DNA from: an uncultured Clostridia bacterium
GTDB taxonomy: Bacteria > Bacillota_A > Clostridia > TANB77 > CAG-508
Direction: 5' to 3'
Assembly: GCA_944392525.1 (NCBI GenBank)
Contig: CALXXB010000009.1
Location: 1 to 29,066, forward strand
Length of the DNA stretch: 29,066 nt
Under the pieces are notes generated by a model. It saw only the letters and a program-made list of their open reading frames with translations, searched no databases and had not been told where the DNA came from. Shown here in pieces: positions 16,732 to 24,286 of the stretch (position 1 is the stretch's first letter; each line of letters opens with the position of its first letter). The position numbers and the translations under genes were made by a program.

Positions 16732-17601
16732 ATGAAGGATATTAATGAGTTATTGGGATATTTTCCAAATAATGTAGGTAATTTGATAAGGAATACAATT
16801 AGTAAGAATGAAAGAATTTTGGACGAGTTACAAGAAATAAGAATTAGATGTGATAGACCGATAATATTAAAATTAAGAAATTTTGAGATTGTAATAGAAT
16901 ATAAAGTAAATGAATCTGAAATATTAAGTACTTTAGAAAGACTTTGTAATAATTCTATTTATGCTTATAAAAATCAGATATGTGAAGGATTTATAACTGT
17001 AAAAGGTGGACATAGAGTAGGTATTACTGGTACAGCTGTAATAGAGAATGGAAAGATTATAAACATAAAATATATAACAAGTCTAAATTTTAGAATAGCA
17101 AGAGAAGTTTTAGGCTGTAGTTTAAAAATATTGGACAAGATTATAGATGTAAAAAGTAATGAAGTAAATAATACGTTAATAGTATCACCACCAGGAAAAG
17201 GAAAGACAACAATGCTTCGAGATATTATAAGAAACATTAGCAATGGAATTCCCAATATTAACTTTAGAGGAAAAACATGTGGGGTTATAGATGAAAGAGG
17301 AGAAATTGCAGCAATGTATCATGGAATACCACAAAATGATATTGGAATAAGAACAGATGTAATAGAAAATGTATCTAAATCAAAAGGAATGAGAATGTTA
17401 ATACGTTCAATGGCACCTGAAGTAATTGCCTGTGATGAAATAGGTTCGAAAGAAGATGTAGAGGCAATAAAAGAAGCTACTATATCAGGGGTAAAAGGAA
17501 TTTTTACAATGCATGGAAAAAGTTTAGAAGAAATAAAATTAAATAAAGATATAAATGAATTAATAGAAAATAAACAAATAGAAAAAATAATTTTTATATA
17601 A
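16732..17601 (+). CDS. spoIIIAA: Stage III sporulation protein AA, secretion-type ATPase
   Basis: Mother-cell ATPase of the SpoIIIA-SpoIIQ channel between mother cell and forespore, related to type II/IV secretion ATPases. ATG 16732 with AAGGA upstream; 289 residues. N-terminal motifs are EIRIRCDRPIILKLRN and the GGHRVGITGTAV block. Walker A is SPPGKGKTT (152-160, Lys158). A Walker B-like VIDERGEIA and the later EVIACDEIG follow. The C-terminus breaks off at IEKIIFI, where relatives have about 15-40 more residues (FERYIxL...). Another frame stays open from about 17602 to 17700, so a one-base loss in the T run near 17592 is possible. A 108-base gap before spoIIIAB is long for this operon. Confidence 0.93.
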   Translation: MKDINELLGYFPNNVGNLIRNTISKNERILDELQEIRIRCDRPIILKLRNFEIVIEYKVNESEILSTLERLCNNSIYAYKNQICEGFITVKGGHRVGITGTAVIENGKIINIKYITSLNFRIAREVLGCSLKILDKIIDVKSNEVNNTLIVSPPGKGKTTMLRDIIRNISNGIPNINFRGKTCGVIDERGEIAAMYHGIPQNDIGIRTDVIENVSKSKGMRMLIRSMAPEVIACDEIGSKEDVEAIKEATISGVKGIFTMHGKSLEEIKLNKDINELIENKQIEKIIFI

Positions 17602-17709
17602 TTAATAATATTAGTTCTAAAATAGATTTTGATTCATATAATATTAAAAATGAAATAGAGAATTCGAAAAAGTATAAAAGAAAATTGAATTTAAAGAAAG
17701 GACAAGATT

Positions 17710-18219
17710 ATGCAATTAATAAAATATTTTATATTATTTTTAATATTAGTTTCATCAACTTTGATTGGAAAGTTCTTATCTAAAAAATATGTATATAGAT
17801 TAGATGAATTAGAAGATATAAAAAATGCTCTAAATATCTTAAAGACCAAAATAAAATTTACATATGAACCAATACCAGAAGTTTTTGAAGAAATTTCTGA
17901 AAACGTAGATAAAAATGTAGGAAACATATTTACTTTAGCAAAAGAAAAAATGAAAGATGAAACAGCAAGTAATGCATGGGAGTTAGCAGTAGATAAAACA
18001 GAATGCAACTTAAAAAAAGAAGACAAGAAAATAATAAAAAATTTATCTAAATTACTTGGACAAACTGATGTTGAAGGGCAAATAAGTCAAATAGAAATAA
18101 CAGAAGAATTTCTAGAAGGACAGATAAAAGAAGCAGAAGAAGAAAAAAGAAAGAACGAGAAGCTTTATACAAGATTAGGAACTGTTTTAGGTTTAACTAT
18201 AGTTATTATACTAGCTTGA
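17710..18219 (+). CDS. spoIIIAB: Stage III sporulation protein AB
   Basis: Membrane protein of the SpoIIIA complex, resembling the GspF-type platform of type II secretion systems. 169 residues with an N-terminal membrane helix (about 4-20), a cytoplasmic helical domain and a C-terminal helix (LYTRLGTVLGLTIVIILA). Family features are YRLDELEDIKNALNILKTKI, PIPEVFEEIS and the closing EKRKNEKLYTRLGTVLGL. AAAGGA (17696-17701) is 8 bases before ATG. Second gene of the operon. Confidence 0.95.
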   Translation: MQLIKYFILFLILVSSTLIGKFLSKKYVYRLDELEDIKNALNILKTKIKFTYEPIPEVFEEISENVDKNVGNIFTLAKEKMKDETASNAWELAVDKTECNLKKEDKKIIKNLSKLLGQTDVEGQISQIEITEEFLEGQIKEAEEEKRKNEKLYTRLGTVLGLTIVIILA

Positions 18220-18252
18220 GAAATAAAAGCTTAAAGTCTAGGGGGATTACAA

Positions 18253-18447
18253 ATGGATATAAATTTATTGTTTAAAATAGCAGCAATAGGAATTTTAGTT
18301 GCAGTCTTACATCAAGTGTTAGTAAGAGCGGGAAGAGAAGATCAAGCAATGATGACGACTTTAGCTGGGTTGGTAATTGTTTTAACAATGGTAATTAAAG
18401 AAATTAGTGGTTTATTTGATACTGTAAGAACAATATTTAATCTTTAA
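18253..18447 (+). CDS. spoIIIAC: Stage III sporulation protein AC
   Basis: 64-residue two-helix membrane protein, normal length. It begins MDINLLFKIAAIGILVAVLHQVL and has GREDQAMMTTLAGLVIVL in the second helix, both family hallmarks. AGGGGG lies upstream of the ATG. SpoIIIAC and AD form the small-helix part of the mother-cell export apparatus. Confidence 0.96.
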   Translation: MDINLLFKIAAIGILVAVLHQVLVRAGREDQAMMTTLAGLVIVLTMVIKEISGLFDTVRTIFNL

Positions 18448-18460
18448 AGGAAAAAGAAAT

Positions 18461-18847
18461 ATGGAAGTTATAAAAATTATTGGGATTGGTTTAATTGCAT
18501 TAATTATTATTATTTTGTTAAAACAATATAAGCCTGAGTTTGCAATATATATAAGTTTGCTTACAGGAGTTTTAATTTTATTACTTGTAATGGACGAACT
18601 CTCAGGAATTATTAGCTTACTTCAATCTTTTGCAGATAAAGTTTCTATTAATAGTACTTTCTTAGTTTTATTAATAAAGATAACAGGAATAGCATTTTTA
18701 TCTGAATTTGCGGTAAGCATATGTAAAGATGCTGATGAGGCAGCAATTGCAAGTAAAATAGAAATTGGAACAAAAATTATTATTATATCTATGTCAATAC
18801 CAATAATATCAAGTCTGTTAGAAATAATACTTTCGGTGTTGCCTTAG
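18461..18847 (+). CDS. spoIIIAD: Stage III sporulation protein AD
   Basis: 128-residue membrane protein with four hydrophobic segments. The family sequence FLSEFAVSICKDADEAAIASKIEIGTKIIII is present in the C-terminal half, and its helix I (MEVIKIIGIGLIALIIIILLKQYKPEFA) parallels SpoIIIAC. It starts 13 bases after spoIIIAC behind AAAGGAAAA. Length and order are as in Bacillus and Clostridium. Confidence 0.96.
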   Translation: MEVIKIIGIGLIALIIIILLKQYKPEFAIYISLLTGVLILLLVMDELSGIISLLQSFADKVSINSTFLVLLIKITGIAFLSEFAVSICKDADEAAIASKIEIGTKIIIISMSIPIISSLLEIILSVLP

Positions 18848-18865
18848 AGGAAAAAGGAAGTACAA

Positions 18866-20027
18866 ATGAAAAAAGTTATAAAAATAGTAATAACATTTTT
18901 AATATTGCTATTAGTAGTGGCTAATAATATTTCTTATGCAGAAACAAGTGATGATCAAACAATAGAGGAACAACAGGAAGAATTTAAAATAGAAGATTTT
19001 ATAGATGAAAGCAAGGAATATAGCGGAGATTTTTTTGAAGGAATTGATATAGGAGAATTATTAAATGGAGCAATTAAAGGAGAAATAGATAATTCTACTA
19101 TTTTAAATAGAATTTGGAATTTAGTAGGTAGTGAAGTAGGAAGTACAATAAAGAGTTTAGTATCTATTTTAGTAATAATTATCATACATAGCATTTTAAA
19201 ATCAGTTAGTGAAAATTTGGAAAATGATTCTATAGGAAAATTAATATATTATGTCCAATACATTTTGATAGTAACAATAATAATGAGCAATTTCTCAGAA
19301 ATAATAAAATTAGTTAAAGATACAGCAAGTAATTTAGTAGGATTTATGAATTGTTTGATACCATTACTCATGGCTCTTATGATGTATACAGGAAGTATTA
19401 CAACAAGTGGTGTACTAGAGCCTATTATTTTATTTATAATAAATTTTATAGGTAATATGATACAAACAATAATAATTCCCCTTGTTTTAGTATTTACAAG
19501 TTTAATAATAATATCAAAAATATCAGACCAAGTACAAGTAGATAAATTAGCAAATTTTTTAAAGTCGGGAATAGTGTGGTTTTTAGGAATAGTTTTAACA
19601 ATATTTGTAGGAGTTGTATCTTTAGAGGGAACAATGTCAGCTTCAGTAGATGGAATAACAGCAAAAGCAACAAAAGCAGTGGTAAGTTCAGCAGTACCAG
19701 TGGTACGGAAAAATATTAGGAGATACAGTAGATACAGTATTAGGTTCTGGAGTAATACTAAAAAATGCTGTAGGAATAGTAGGGGTCATCATTGTAATTG
19801 GAATCTGTATCATGCCAATTATTAAGCTTGCAATACTTACAGTTTGCTATAAATTATTAGGAGCAGTTACGGAAGTAATTGCAGATAAAAAAATAACAAA
19901 TCTTTTGGATCAGATAGGAGATGTATTTAAAATATTTTTAGGAATATTAAGTGCCATTTCTGTAATGTTAATTATAGGAACAGCCTTAGTACTTAAGATG
20001 TCGAATAGTGCAATGATGTATAGGTAG
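18866..20027 (+). CDS. spoIIIAE: Stage III sporulation protein AE, needs one +1 frameshift
   Basis: Polytopic membrane subunit of the SpoIIIA channel, essential for spore formation in Bacillus. ATG 18866 with AAAAAGGAAG upstream. The first part has a signal-like segment (MKKVIKIVITFLILLLVVA), an acidic linker and five or so membrane helices, and runs well to TAKATKAVVSSAVPVV. At 19706 the frame meets CGG; the zero frame then yields a basic, nonsensical tail (RKNIRRYSRY...). Skipping C19706 gives VVGKILGDTVDTVLGSGVILKNAVGIVG and on to SNSAMMYR at 20027, the true SpoIIIAE C-terminus. The joined protein has 386 residues, close to the Bacillus length. There is no other damage and every other gene of the operon is intact, so a plain pseudogene is unlikely. 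Confidence 0.92.
19706..19709 (+). other. +1 frameshift site 3 (CGG-A) in spoIIIAE
   Basis: In-frame GTG GTA CGG AAA; skipping C19706 gives GTG GTA GGA AAA ATA TTA GGA GAT and restores the family motif PVVGxxLGDxxDTVLGS. It has the same four bases, CGGA, in the same phase as the two sites in the ABC transporter. The P-site codon (GTA) does not re-pair well in +1, so an out-of-frame A-site pairing model fits better than slippage. Confidence 0.8.
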
Positions 20028-20037
20028 GAGATTACAA

Positions 20038-20736
20038 ATGATAGAAGTAATAAGTTCATGGGCAAAAAGTTTAGGAGTAACCATTGTATTAGTATCAATA
20101 TTAGAAATGATTTTACCAAACAACAAGACTAAAAAATATATAAGAATGGTATTAGGATTATTTGTGATATTTAATATAATAGCACCATTTATACAAAATA
20201 AAGGTAATTTAAGTATAGCTTCAATTAATATAGAAGATTATACACAAGGAAATAATACAAATATAGTAACAAATACACAATCAGAAACTTTAAACCAAAC
20301 AAGTATGGATAAAAGAATAAAAGTACTTTACCAAGATGAATTAGAAAAGGATGTAATAAAAAAGATAGAAGAGTTAGGTTATGAAGTAGGTAGTTGTAAA
20401 GTAGAAGCGGAAGTACCTACAGAAGAAAGTAGTGGCAACAATGAAACAGGTATTACTAAAATAGAATTAAAAATAAATGGAAAACTTAATAATGAAGACA
20501 ATAGTTCTATTGGAGATGAAAATCAAGAAGAAGAAAGTCTAGAGAATAAAATAGTAACAGGAGTACAAAGAATTAAAGAAGTAGATGTCTCTGGGGACGG
20601 GGGCAAAAGACAGCAAGAAAGTAACACAGAAGATAATCAAGCAAATGAACAAGTAACTAGAAGTGATTTCCAAAATATTAGAAAATTTTTAATAGAAGAA
20701 TATGGGGTGAGTGAAAAATGCTTGGAGATAAACTAA
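20038..20736 (+). CDS. spoIIIAF: Stage III sporulation protein AF
   Basis: 232 residues: two N-terminal membrane helices (about 10-25 and 36-54, with ILEMILPNNKTKKYIRMVLGL, the family signature between and into them), then an extracytoplasmic ring-building domain (YQDELEKDVIKKIEELGYEVGSCKVEAE). The C-terminal segment VQRIKEVDV... FLIEEYGVSEKCLEI is typical. Between these lies a linker (SGDGGKRQQESN) encoded by a GC-rich patch at 20584-20613 that stands out from the AT-rich gene. It overlaps spoIIIAG by 19 bases, so the two are translationally coupled. Confidence 0.94.
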   Translation: MIEVISSWAKSLGVTIVLVSILEMILPNNKTKKYIRMVLGLFVIFNIIAPFIQNKGNLSIASINIEDYTQGNNTNIVTNTQSETLNQTSMDKRIKVLYQDELEKDVIKKIEELGYEVGSCKVEAEVPTEESSGNNETGITKIELKINGKLNNEDNSSIGDENQEEESLENKIVTGVQRIKEVDVSGDGGKRQQESNTEDNQANEQVTRSDFQNIRKFLIEEYGVSEKCLEIN

Positions 20737-21434
20737 AGAAATTATTATCAAAGAAACAATATGATGATGATACTAATAGAAATAACGAAGAAACAAGTGG
20801 AATAAAAGAAATAATAAATGGCGGAAATGGAGAAGGAAACGATAAAAGAAGAATAGAAAACTTAGTATTTTTTGTGGTAGTGCTTATTATAACAATAGTA
20901 ATTATTAATTTTATATGGAATGGTAATGAAGAAGCAAATAATAATAAAATAACTAATGACACATCAAAGAAATTAGCAACAAGTGAAAATATAAATCAAG
21001 GATCAACAGAAGTAGATGAAACAAGCTCTAATAGTTCAAATAGTACAGAAAATTTAGAGAATAAACTAAAAAATATATTATCAAAAATACAAGGAGTAGG
21101 AGAAGTAGAAGTATGTTTAAATTATTCAGAGTCTAGTGAAGTTGTTGCTATGTATAATGAAAATTCTACTACAAGTACAACAGAAGAAACAGATGACTCT
21201 GGAGGCACTAGAAAGATAGAAGAAACAGATACACAAAAAGATGTTATATTTGGGGAAGATAATGGAACAAAAACGCCTATAACAGCAAAAGTAGTACAAC
21301 CCAAAATAGAAGGAGCTATAATAACAGCACAAGGTGTAAGCAACGCAGAAATAAAAAACAATATAATTCAAGCAGTAGAAGCGGTAACAGGACTTGCAAC
21401 ACATAAAATACAAGTATTTGAAATGAACAGTTAA
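20718..21434 (+). CDS. spoIIIAG: Stage III sporulation protein AG
   Basis: Ring-forming component of the mother-cell channel, homologous to YscJ/FliF and EscJ ring proteins. 238 residues: cytoplasmic N-terminus (1-49), one membrane helix (about 50-72), a Ser/Asn/Glu-rich linker, then the ring-building domain beginning LENKLKNILSKIQGVGEVEVCLNYSESSEVV and ending GAIITAQGVSNAEIKNNIIQAVEAVTGLATHKIQVFEM. ATG 20718 follows GGGGTGAG inside spoIIIAF. Complete. Confidence 0.95.
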   Translation: MLGDKLKKLLSKKQYDDDTNRNNEETSGIKEIINGGNGEGNDKRRIENLVFFVVVLIITIVIINFIWNGNEEANNNKITNDTSKKLATSENINQGSTEVDETSSNSSNSTENLENKLKNILSKIQGVGEVEVCLNYSESSEVVAMYNENSTTSTTEETDDSGGTRKIEETDTQKDVIFGEDNGTKTPITAKVVQPKIEGAIITAQGVSNAEIKNNIIQAVEAVTGLATHKIQVFEMNS

Positions 21435-21468
21435 GGGAAACATTTTGAATTTGAAAAGGAGGATTTTT

Positions 21469-22110
21469 ATGAAATTATTAAAGAAAAATCAAGTTATTAT
21501 TTATGTTATAGCTGTTATGCTAATGGTTGCAGGATATTTAAATTATACTACTAGAACTACTGATGAAGCTGTACAAGCAAGTAGCCAAGTAAATGAAACA
21601 GATGAGTATGCAAATATAGGAGATGCAAGACTTGTTAGTAGTGAAGCAGTAGAAGAAAATACTACTAATGAAACAAATATTACAGAAAATACAGCTAATA
21701 CGAATAATACAACAAATACAAGTAGTACTAATACGACAACACAAGAAACAAGCACAAGTAATACAGATGATTATTTTGCCAAATCTAAATTAGAAAGAGA
21801 TACTATGTACTCACAAATGCTTGAAACTTATGAAAATGTATTAAATAGTTCCAATTCATTAGAAACACAAAAACAGTCAGCTACTGAAGAAATTACAAAA
21901 ATAAATAATACTAAAAACAGTATTATGATATGTGAAAATCTTTTAAAAACAAAAGGATTTGAAAATAGTGTTATTTTTGTTAATGACGAAAGTATTAGCG
22001 TAATTATAGGAGCACAAGAATTAAAAGAAGAAGAAATAGCACAGATACAAAATATTGTTTCAAGAGAAATGAAAGCTGATATTGAAAATATACATATTTC
22101 TACTAAATAA
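21469..22110 (+). CDS. spoIIIAH: Stage III sporulation protein AH
   Basis: Mother-cell partner of SpoIIQ; together they form the inter-membrane zipper and channel. ATG 21469 is chosen because AAAAGGAGGA lies 5 bases upstream; an in-frame TTG at 21445 has none. 213 residues: short basic N-terminus, one membrane helix (about 7-22, VIIYVIAVMLMVAGYLNY), a long Thr/Asn/Ser linker (about 60-105, TNETNITENTANTNNTTNTS...) and the YscJ-like C-terminal domain (LERDTMYSQMLETYENVLNS... ENLLKTKGFENSVIFVNDESISVIIGAQEL). Last gene of the operon, followed by a convergent terminator. Confidence 0.95.
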   Translation: MKLLKKNQVIIYVIAVMLMVAGYLNYTTRTTDEAVQASSQVNETDEYANIGDARLVSSEAVEENTTNETNITENTANTNNTTNTSSTNTTTQETSTSNTDDYFAKSKLERDTMYSQMLETYENVLNSSNSLETQKQSATEEITKINNTKNSIMICENLLKTKGFENSVIFVNDESISVIIGAQELKEEEIAQIQNIVSREMKADIENIHISTK

Positions 22111-22156
22111 TATATGATTAATAGTGAAATAAAGAGAAAAATAAAACAATAAAAAT

Positions 22157-22209
22157 GAAAAATGACAGAAAACTAAACTTATTTTAAGCTATGTTTTCCG
22201 TCATTTTTC
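22157..22209. terminator. Bidirectional terminator between spoIIIAH and the XRE gene
   Basis: A 17-bp inverted repeat with one mismatch (GAAAAATGAC-A-GAAAAC, 22157-22173, with 22193-22209). It has an A run on the left and T run on the right, so it works for both converging transcripts. The right arm lies inside the XRE coding sequence and the loop holds that gene's stop codon. Confidence 0.85.
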
Positions 22210-22390
22210 TTATATATTCTCCGAGTTCTTCATTACTTAATTCTAATTCTTTAATTAACCCTTTTAATACATCACGTCTTGGTAAATCTTCTTCATTATC
22301 TATTCTTACATATTGTCTTAAACTAATTCCTAAAAGTTTAGACATTTTTTCTTGTGTATATCCCATTAATTTCCTTTTTTCTTTAATCAT
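22184..22390 (-). CDS. Small XRE-family helix-turn-helix regulator
   Basis: 68 residues, almost only a Cro/C1-type HTH domain: RKLMGYTQEKMSKLLGISLRQYVRIDNEEDLPRRDVLKGLIKEL. The TQEKMSKLLGIS helix-turn-helix is canonical. ATG at 22390 is preceded by AAGGTGATTTT on the minus strand. It is divergent from a strong sigma-A promoter and a 22-codon gene, and the spacer holds a dyad TGAC-N7-GTCA over the -35 box. The likely role is control of that promoter and its own, as for many divergent XRE pairs; this is inference. The absence of a sensor domain means any signal would come from a partner. Confidence 0.88.
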   Translation of the reverse strand: MIKEKRKLMGYTQEKMSKLLGISLRQYVRIDNEEDLPRRDVLKGLIKELELSNEELGEYIRKMTENIA

Positions 22391-22450
22391 AAAATCACCT
22401 TGATTATCTATAATTAAAATAATTATGTCATAAAATGTAATATATTTGTA

Positions 22451-22479
22451 TTGACATTAAACGTCACATATAATATAAT
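22451..22479 (+). promoter_or_regulatory. Consensus sigma-A promoter with an overlapping dyad operator
   Basis: TTGACA (22451-22456), exactly 17 bp, TATAAT (22474-22479): a perfect housekeeping promoter. TGAC (22452-22455) and GTCA (22463-22466) form a dyad covering the -35 box, a likely binding site for the divergent XRE protein. It drives the 22-codon gene at 22534 and, by read-through, the pilin-like genes. Confidence 0.85.
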
Positions 22480-22533
22480 TCCAATTAGAATAATTTGAAC
22501 AAATAATGAAGAAAATACAAAAGAGGAGTTAAA

Positions 22534-22602
22534 ATGAATAAATTACATAGCGCACAAAGAATAAATAAGTTTAAAATTATAAATATAAAACAAATAAGAT
22601 GA
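22534..22602 (+). CDS. 22-residue basic leader peptide or small protein
   Basis: ATG at 22534 is preceded by AGAGGAG 6 bases upstream and a perfect promoter 55 bp upstream, so expression is well supported despite the size. The peptide is rich in Ile (5) and Lys/Arg (starts MNKLHSAQR, ends NIKQIR), with no membrane helix. Its TGA stop (22600-22602) overlaps the first bases of a terminator stem. A ribosome finishing here would cover the left arm of the terminator, so this can act as a leader that couples translation to read-through into the pilin-like genes. It could alternatively be a functional micro-protein or the partner of the divergent XRE regulator. Confidence 0.6.
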   Translation: MNKLHSAQRINKFKIINIKQIR

Positions 22603-22640
22603 CAAGAAACCTTTAATAGGTTTTATTGTTGTCTTTTTTT
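22601..22640 (+). terminator. Terminator/attenuator between the leader peptide and the pilin-like genes
   Basis: GACAA (22601-22605) pairs with TTGTC (22629-22633), with an inner 6-bp stem AAACCT/AGGTTT (22607-22612 with 22618-22623), followed by seven T. The stem begins within the stop codon of the leader peptide. The first pilin-like gene starts 60 bp downstream with no clear promoter of its own. Confidence 0.78.
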
Positions 22641-22699
22641 ATTTAGTTGTTAAACTTTTAAATAAATACAAAAAATAAAATAAGGAGGAATTTAAAAGG

Positions 22700-24268
22700 A
22701 TGAAAAAAATGTTAAAGCAAATGAAAGGAATTACATTAATTGCTCTAGTAATAACGATTATTGTCCTTTTAATATTAGCAGGTGTTTCAATAGCAATGCT
22801 AACAGGAGAAAATGGAATACTTTCGCAAGCACAAAGGGCAAGAGATGAAACAGAGAATGCTGCTAAAAATGAAACAAGAGATTTACAGCAAATAGAGTCT
22901 TGGATGAATGAACGAATTACAGGAGAAGTTCAAGCATATCCTGTAGATGATGCTAATCCAGGAAAATTAGATGGAGAAGGAACAAGTGAAAAACCATATA
23001 AAATAGAAAGTATAGAGGACCTAGTTGCATTTTCAAGTATTGTAAATACAGGAGCATATAACGGTGAAAGCTATAGTAATAGAACATATAATGGAGAATA
23101 TGTGGAATTATCACAAACATTAGATTTTAATTATGATGGTTCATATGCACTTGAAAGTAGTTTAGAATCTGGAGGATTAAAAGATACTTTAACTAATGGC
23201 GGATTTGAAATTATTGGAAAAAACTTTAGTTATGCAAGTTCAACGGGAAATATATTTTTAGGAACTTTTAATGGAAATGGAAATACCATAAAAAATGTTT
23301 ATATAAAAAATCAATTTCTTACAGATAATTCAGCAGCTGTGGCTGGATTATTCGGAGTGATAGGAGGTAGAATACAAAATCTTAATATAATAGGAAAAAT
23401 ACAAATAGACATACCAGTAACTGTTGAACAAGCAGTTGGAGGAATTGCAGCATTTAGTTCAGGAACTATTGAAAACTGTAATACAAATATTAGTATTTAT
23501 GGAGAAGAAATAGGAAGTGGTACTAAAGTAATAGGAGGGATAGTAGGAGCAAATTTAGGAAATGTAAATAGATGTTACGCAAATGTCAATATAGAAGAAA
23601 AAGGACTAAGTACTAATGAGATAGGCGGTATTGTAGGAGTAAATTACAATAAAGTATATAATTGTGTTAGTCAAGGAAATATAAACGCAACAAAAAATGG
23701 AGATTATCTTTATTTTATAGGTGGAATAGTAGCTGAAAATAGAGGAATTTGTTTAAATCATGTAAGTGAGGTAACAATAGATGTAGAAAATTTATACAAT
23801 GGAAATAGTATATATGTGGGAGGCATTATAGGATATGGAGCTTCTGAAAAAAATAATAATGATGTGGTAGAGCCTGCAAATAGATTAGTAGGAAATTGTT
23901 ATTTTAAAGGTACAATAAGAAACAATAGTAATGTAGAAAATCAATATTTTAATCTAGGAGGGCTTATAGGAAGAATTAAGATAGGAACCGTAGAAAACTG
24001 TTATTATAATGGTACTTTAGAAAATACTGGAAGTGCAAAACCAATTTTATATAATGGTTGTGGTTTGGCAGAAAATACAACAATAAGAAATTGTAAATAT
24101 ATAGATGGGGAAAATATTATAAATGAAAGCGGTTGTACTTTAGTAGATAATGGATCAGAAGATTTAACGGATCAGAAAGTTCTAAATTATATAAACTCAT
24201 ATGTAGACGCATCTAGTGAAGATTTAGCAAAATGGACTTTATCTGGATCAAATTTTCAATTTCAATAA
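22700..24268 (+). CDS. Pilin-like surface protein with GLUG-type repeats (1)
   Basis: 522 residues. A type III (prepilin) signal, MKG then ITLIALVITII, gives a cleavage after Gly10 and a 24-residue hydrophobic helix (11-34), followed by GENGILSQAQRARDET, the usual N-terminal helix of clostridial pseudopilins. Position +5 is Ala, not the Glu needed for ordinary type IV pilin assembly. After about residue 75 the protein is beta-rich with repeats of the form GGIxGxNxGxVxxCYxxxxI (e.g. GGIVGANLGNVNRCYANVNI; GGIVGVNYNKVYNC; GGIIGYGA; GGLIGRIKIGTVENCYYNG), as in GLUG-repeat adhesins with a beta-solenoid fold. Function is probably surface display or adhesion. AAGGAGG lies 11 bases before ATG. A paralogue follows directly. 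Confidence 0.85.
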   Translation: MKKMLKQMKGITLIALVITIIVLLILAGVSIAMLTGENGILSQAQRARDETENAAKNETRDLQQIESWMNERITGEVQAYPVDDANPGKLDGEGTSEKPYKIESIEDLVAFSSIVNTGAYNGESYSNRTYNGEYVELSQTLDFNYDGSYALESSLESGGLKDTLTNGGFEIIGKNFSYASSTGNIFLGTFNGNGNTIKNVYIKNQFLTDNSAAVAGLFGVIGGRIQNLNIIGKIQIDIPVTVEQAVGGIAAFSSGTIENCNTNISIYGEEIGSGTKVIGGIVGANLGNVNRCYANVNIEEKGLSTNEIGGIVGVNYNKVYNCVSQGNINATKNGDYLYFIGGIVAENRGICLNHVSEVTIDVENLYNGNSIYVGGIIGYGASEKNNNDVVEPANRLVGNCYFKGTIRNNSNVENQYFNLGGLIGRIKIGTVENCYYNGTLENTGSAKPILYNGCGLAENTTIRNCKYIDGENIINESGCTLVDNGSEDLTDQKVLNYINSYVDASSEDLAKWTLSGSNFQFQ

Positions 24269-24286
24269 AAATATAAGGAGAAGAGC

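Noticed and set aside
10926..19709. Classic slippery-site explanation for the three shifts, as in prfB or dnaX
   Set aside because: No shared slippery heptamer, no upstream Shine-Dalgarno-like stimulator and no clear downstream hairpin. P-site codons AAC, AAA and GTA do not all re-pair in +1. Only the CGGA is common.
21126..21755. Antisense frames rich in Cys, Ser and Val opposite spoIIIAG and spoIIIAH
   Set aside because: The composition comes from reading Thr/Asn/Ser linker codons backwards. No start signals and no family match.
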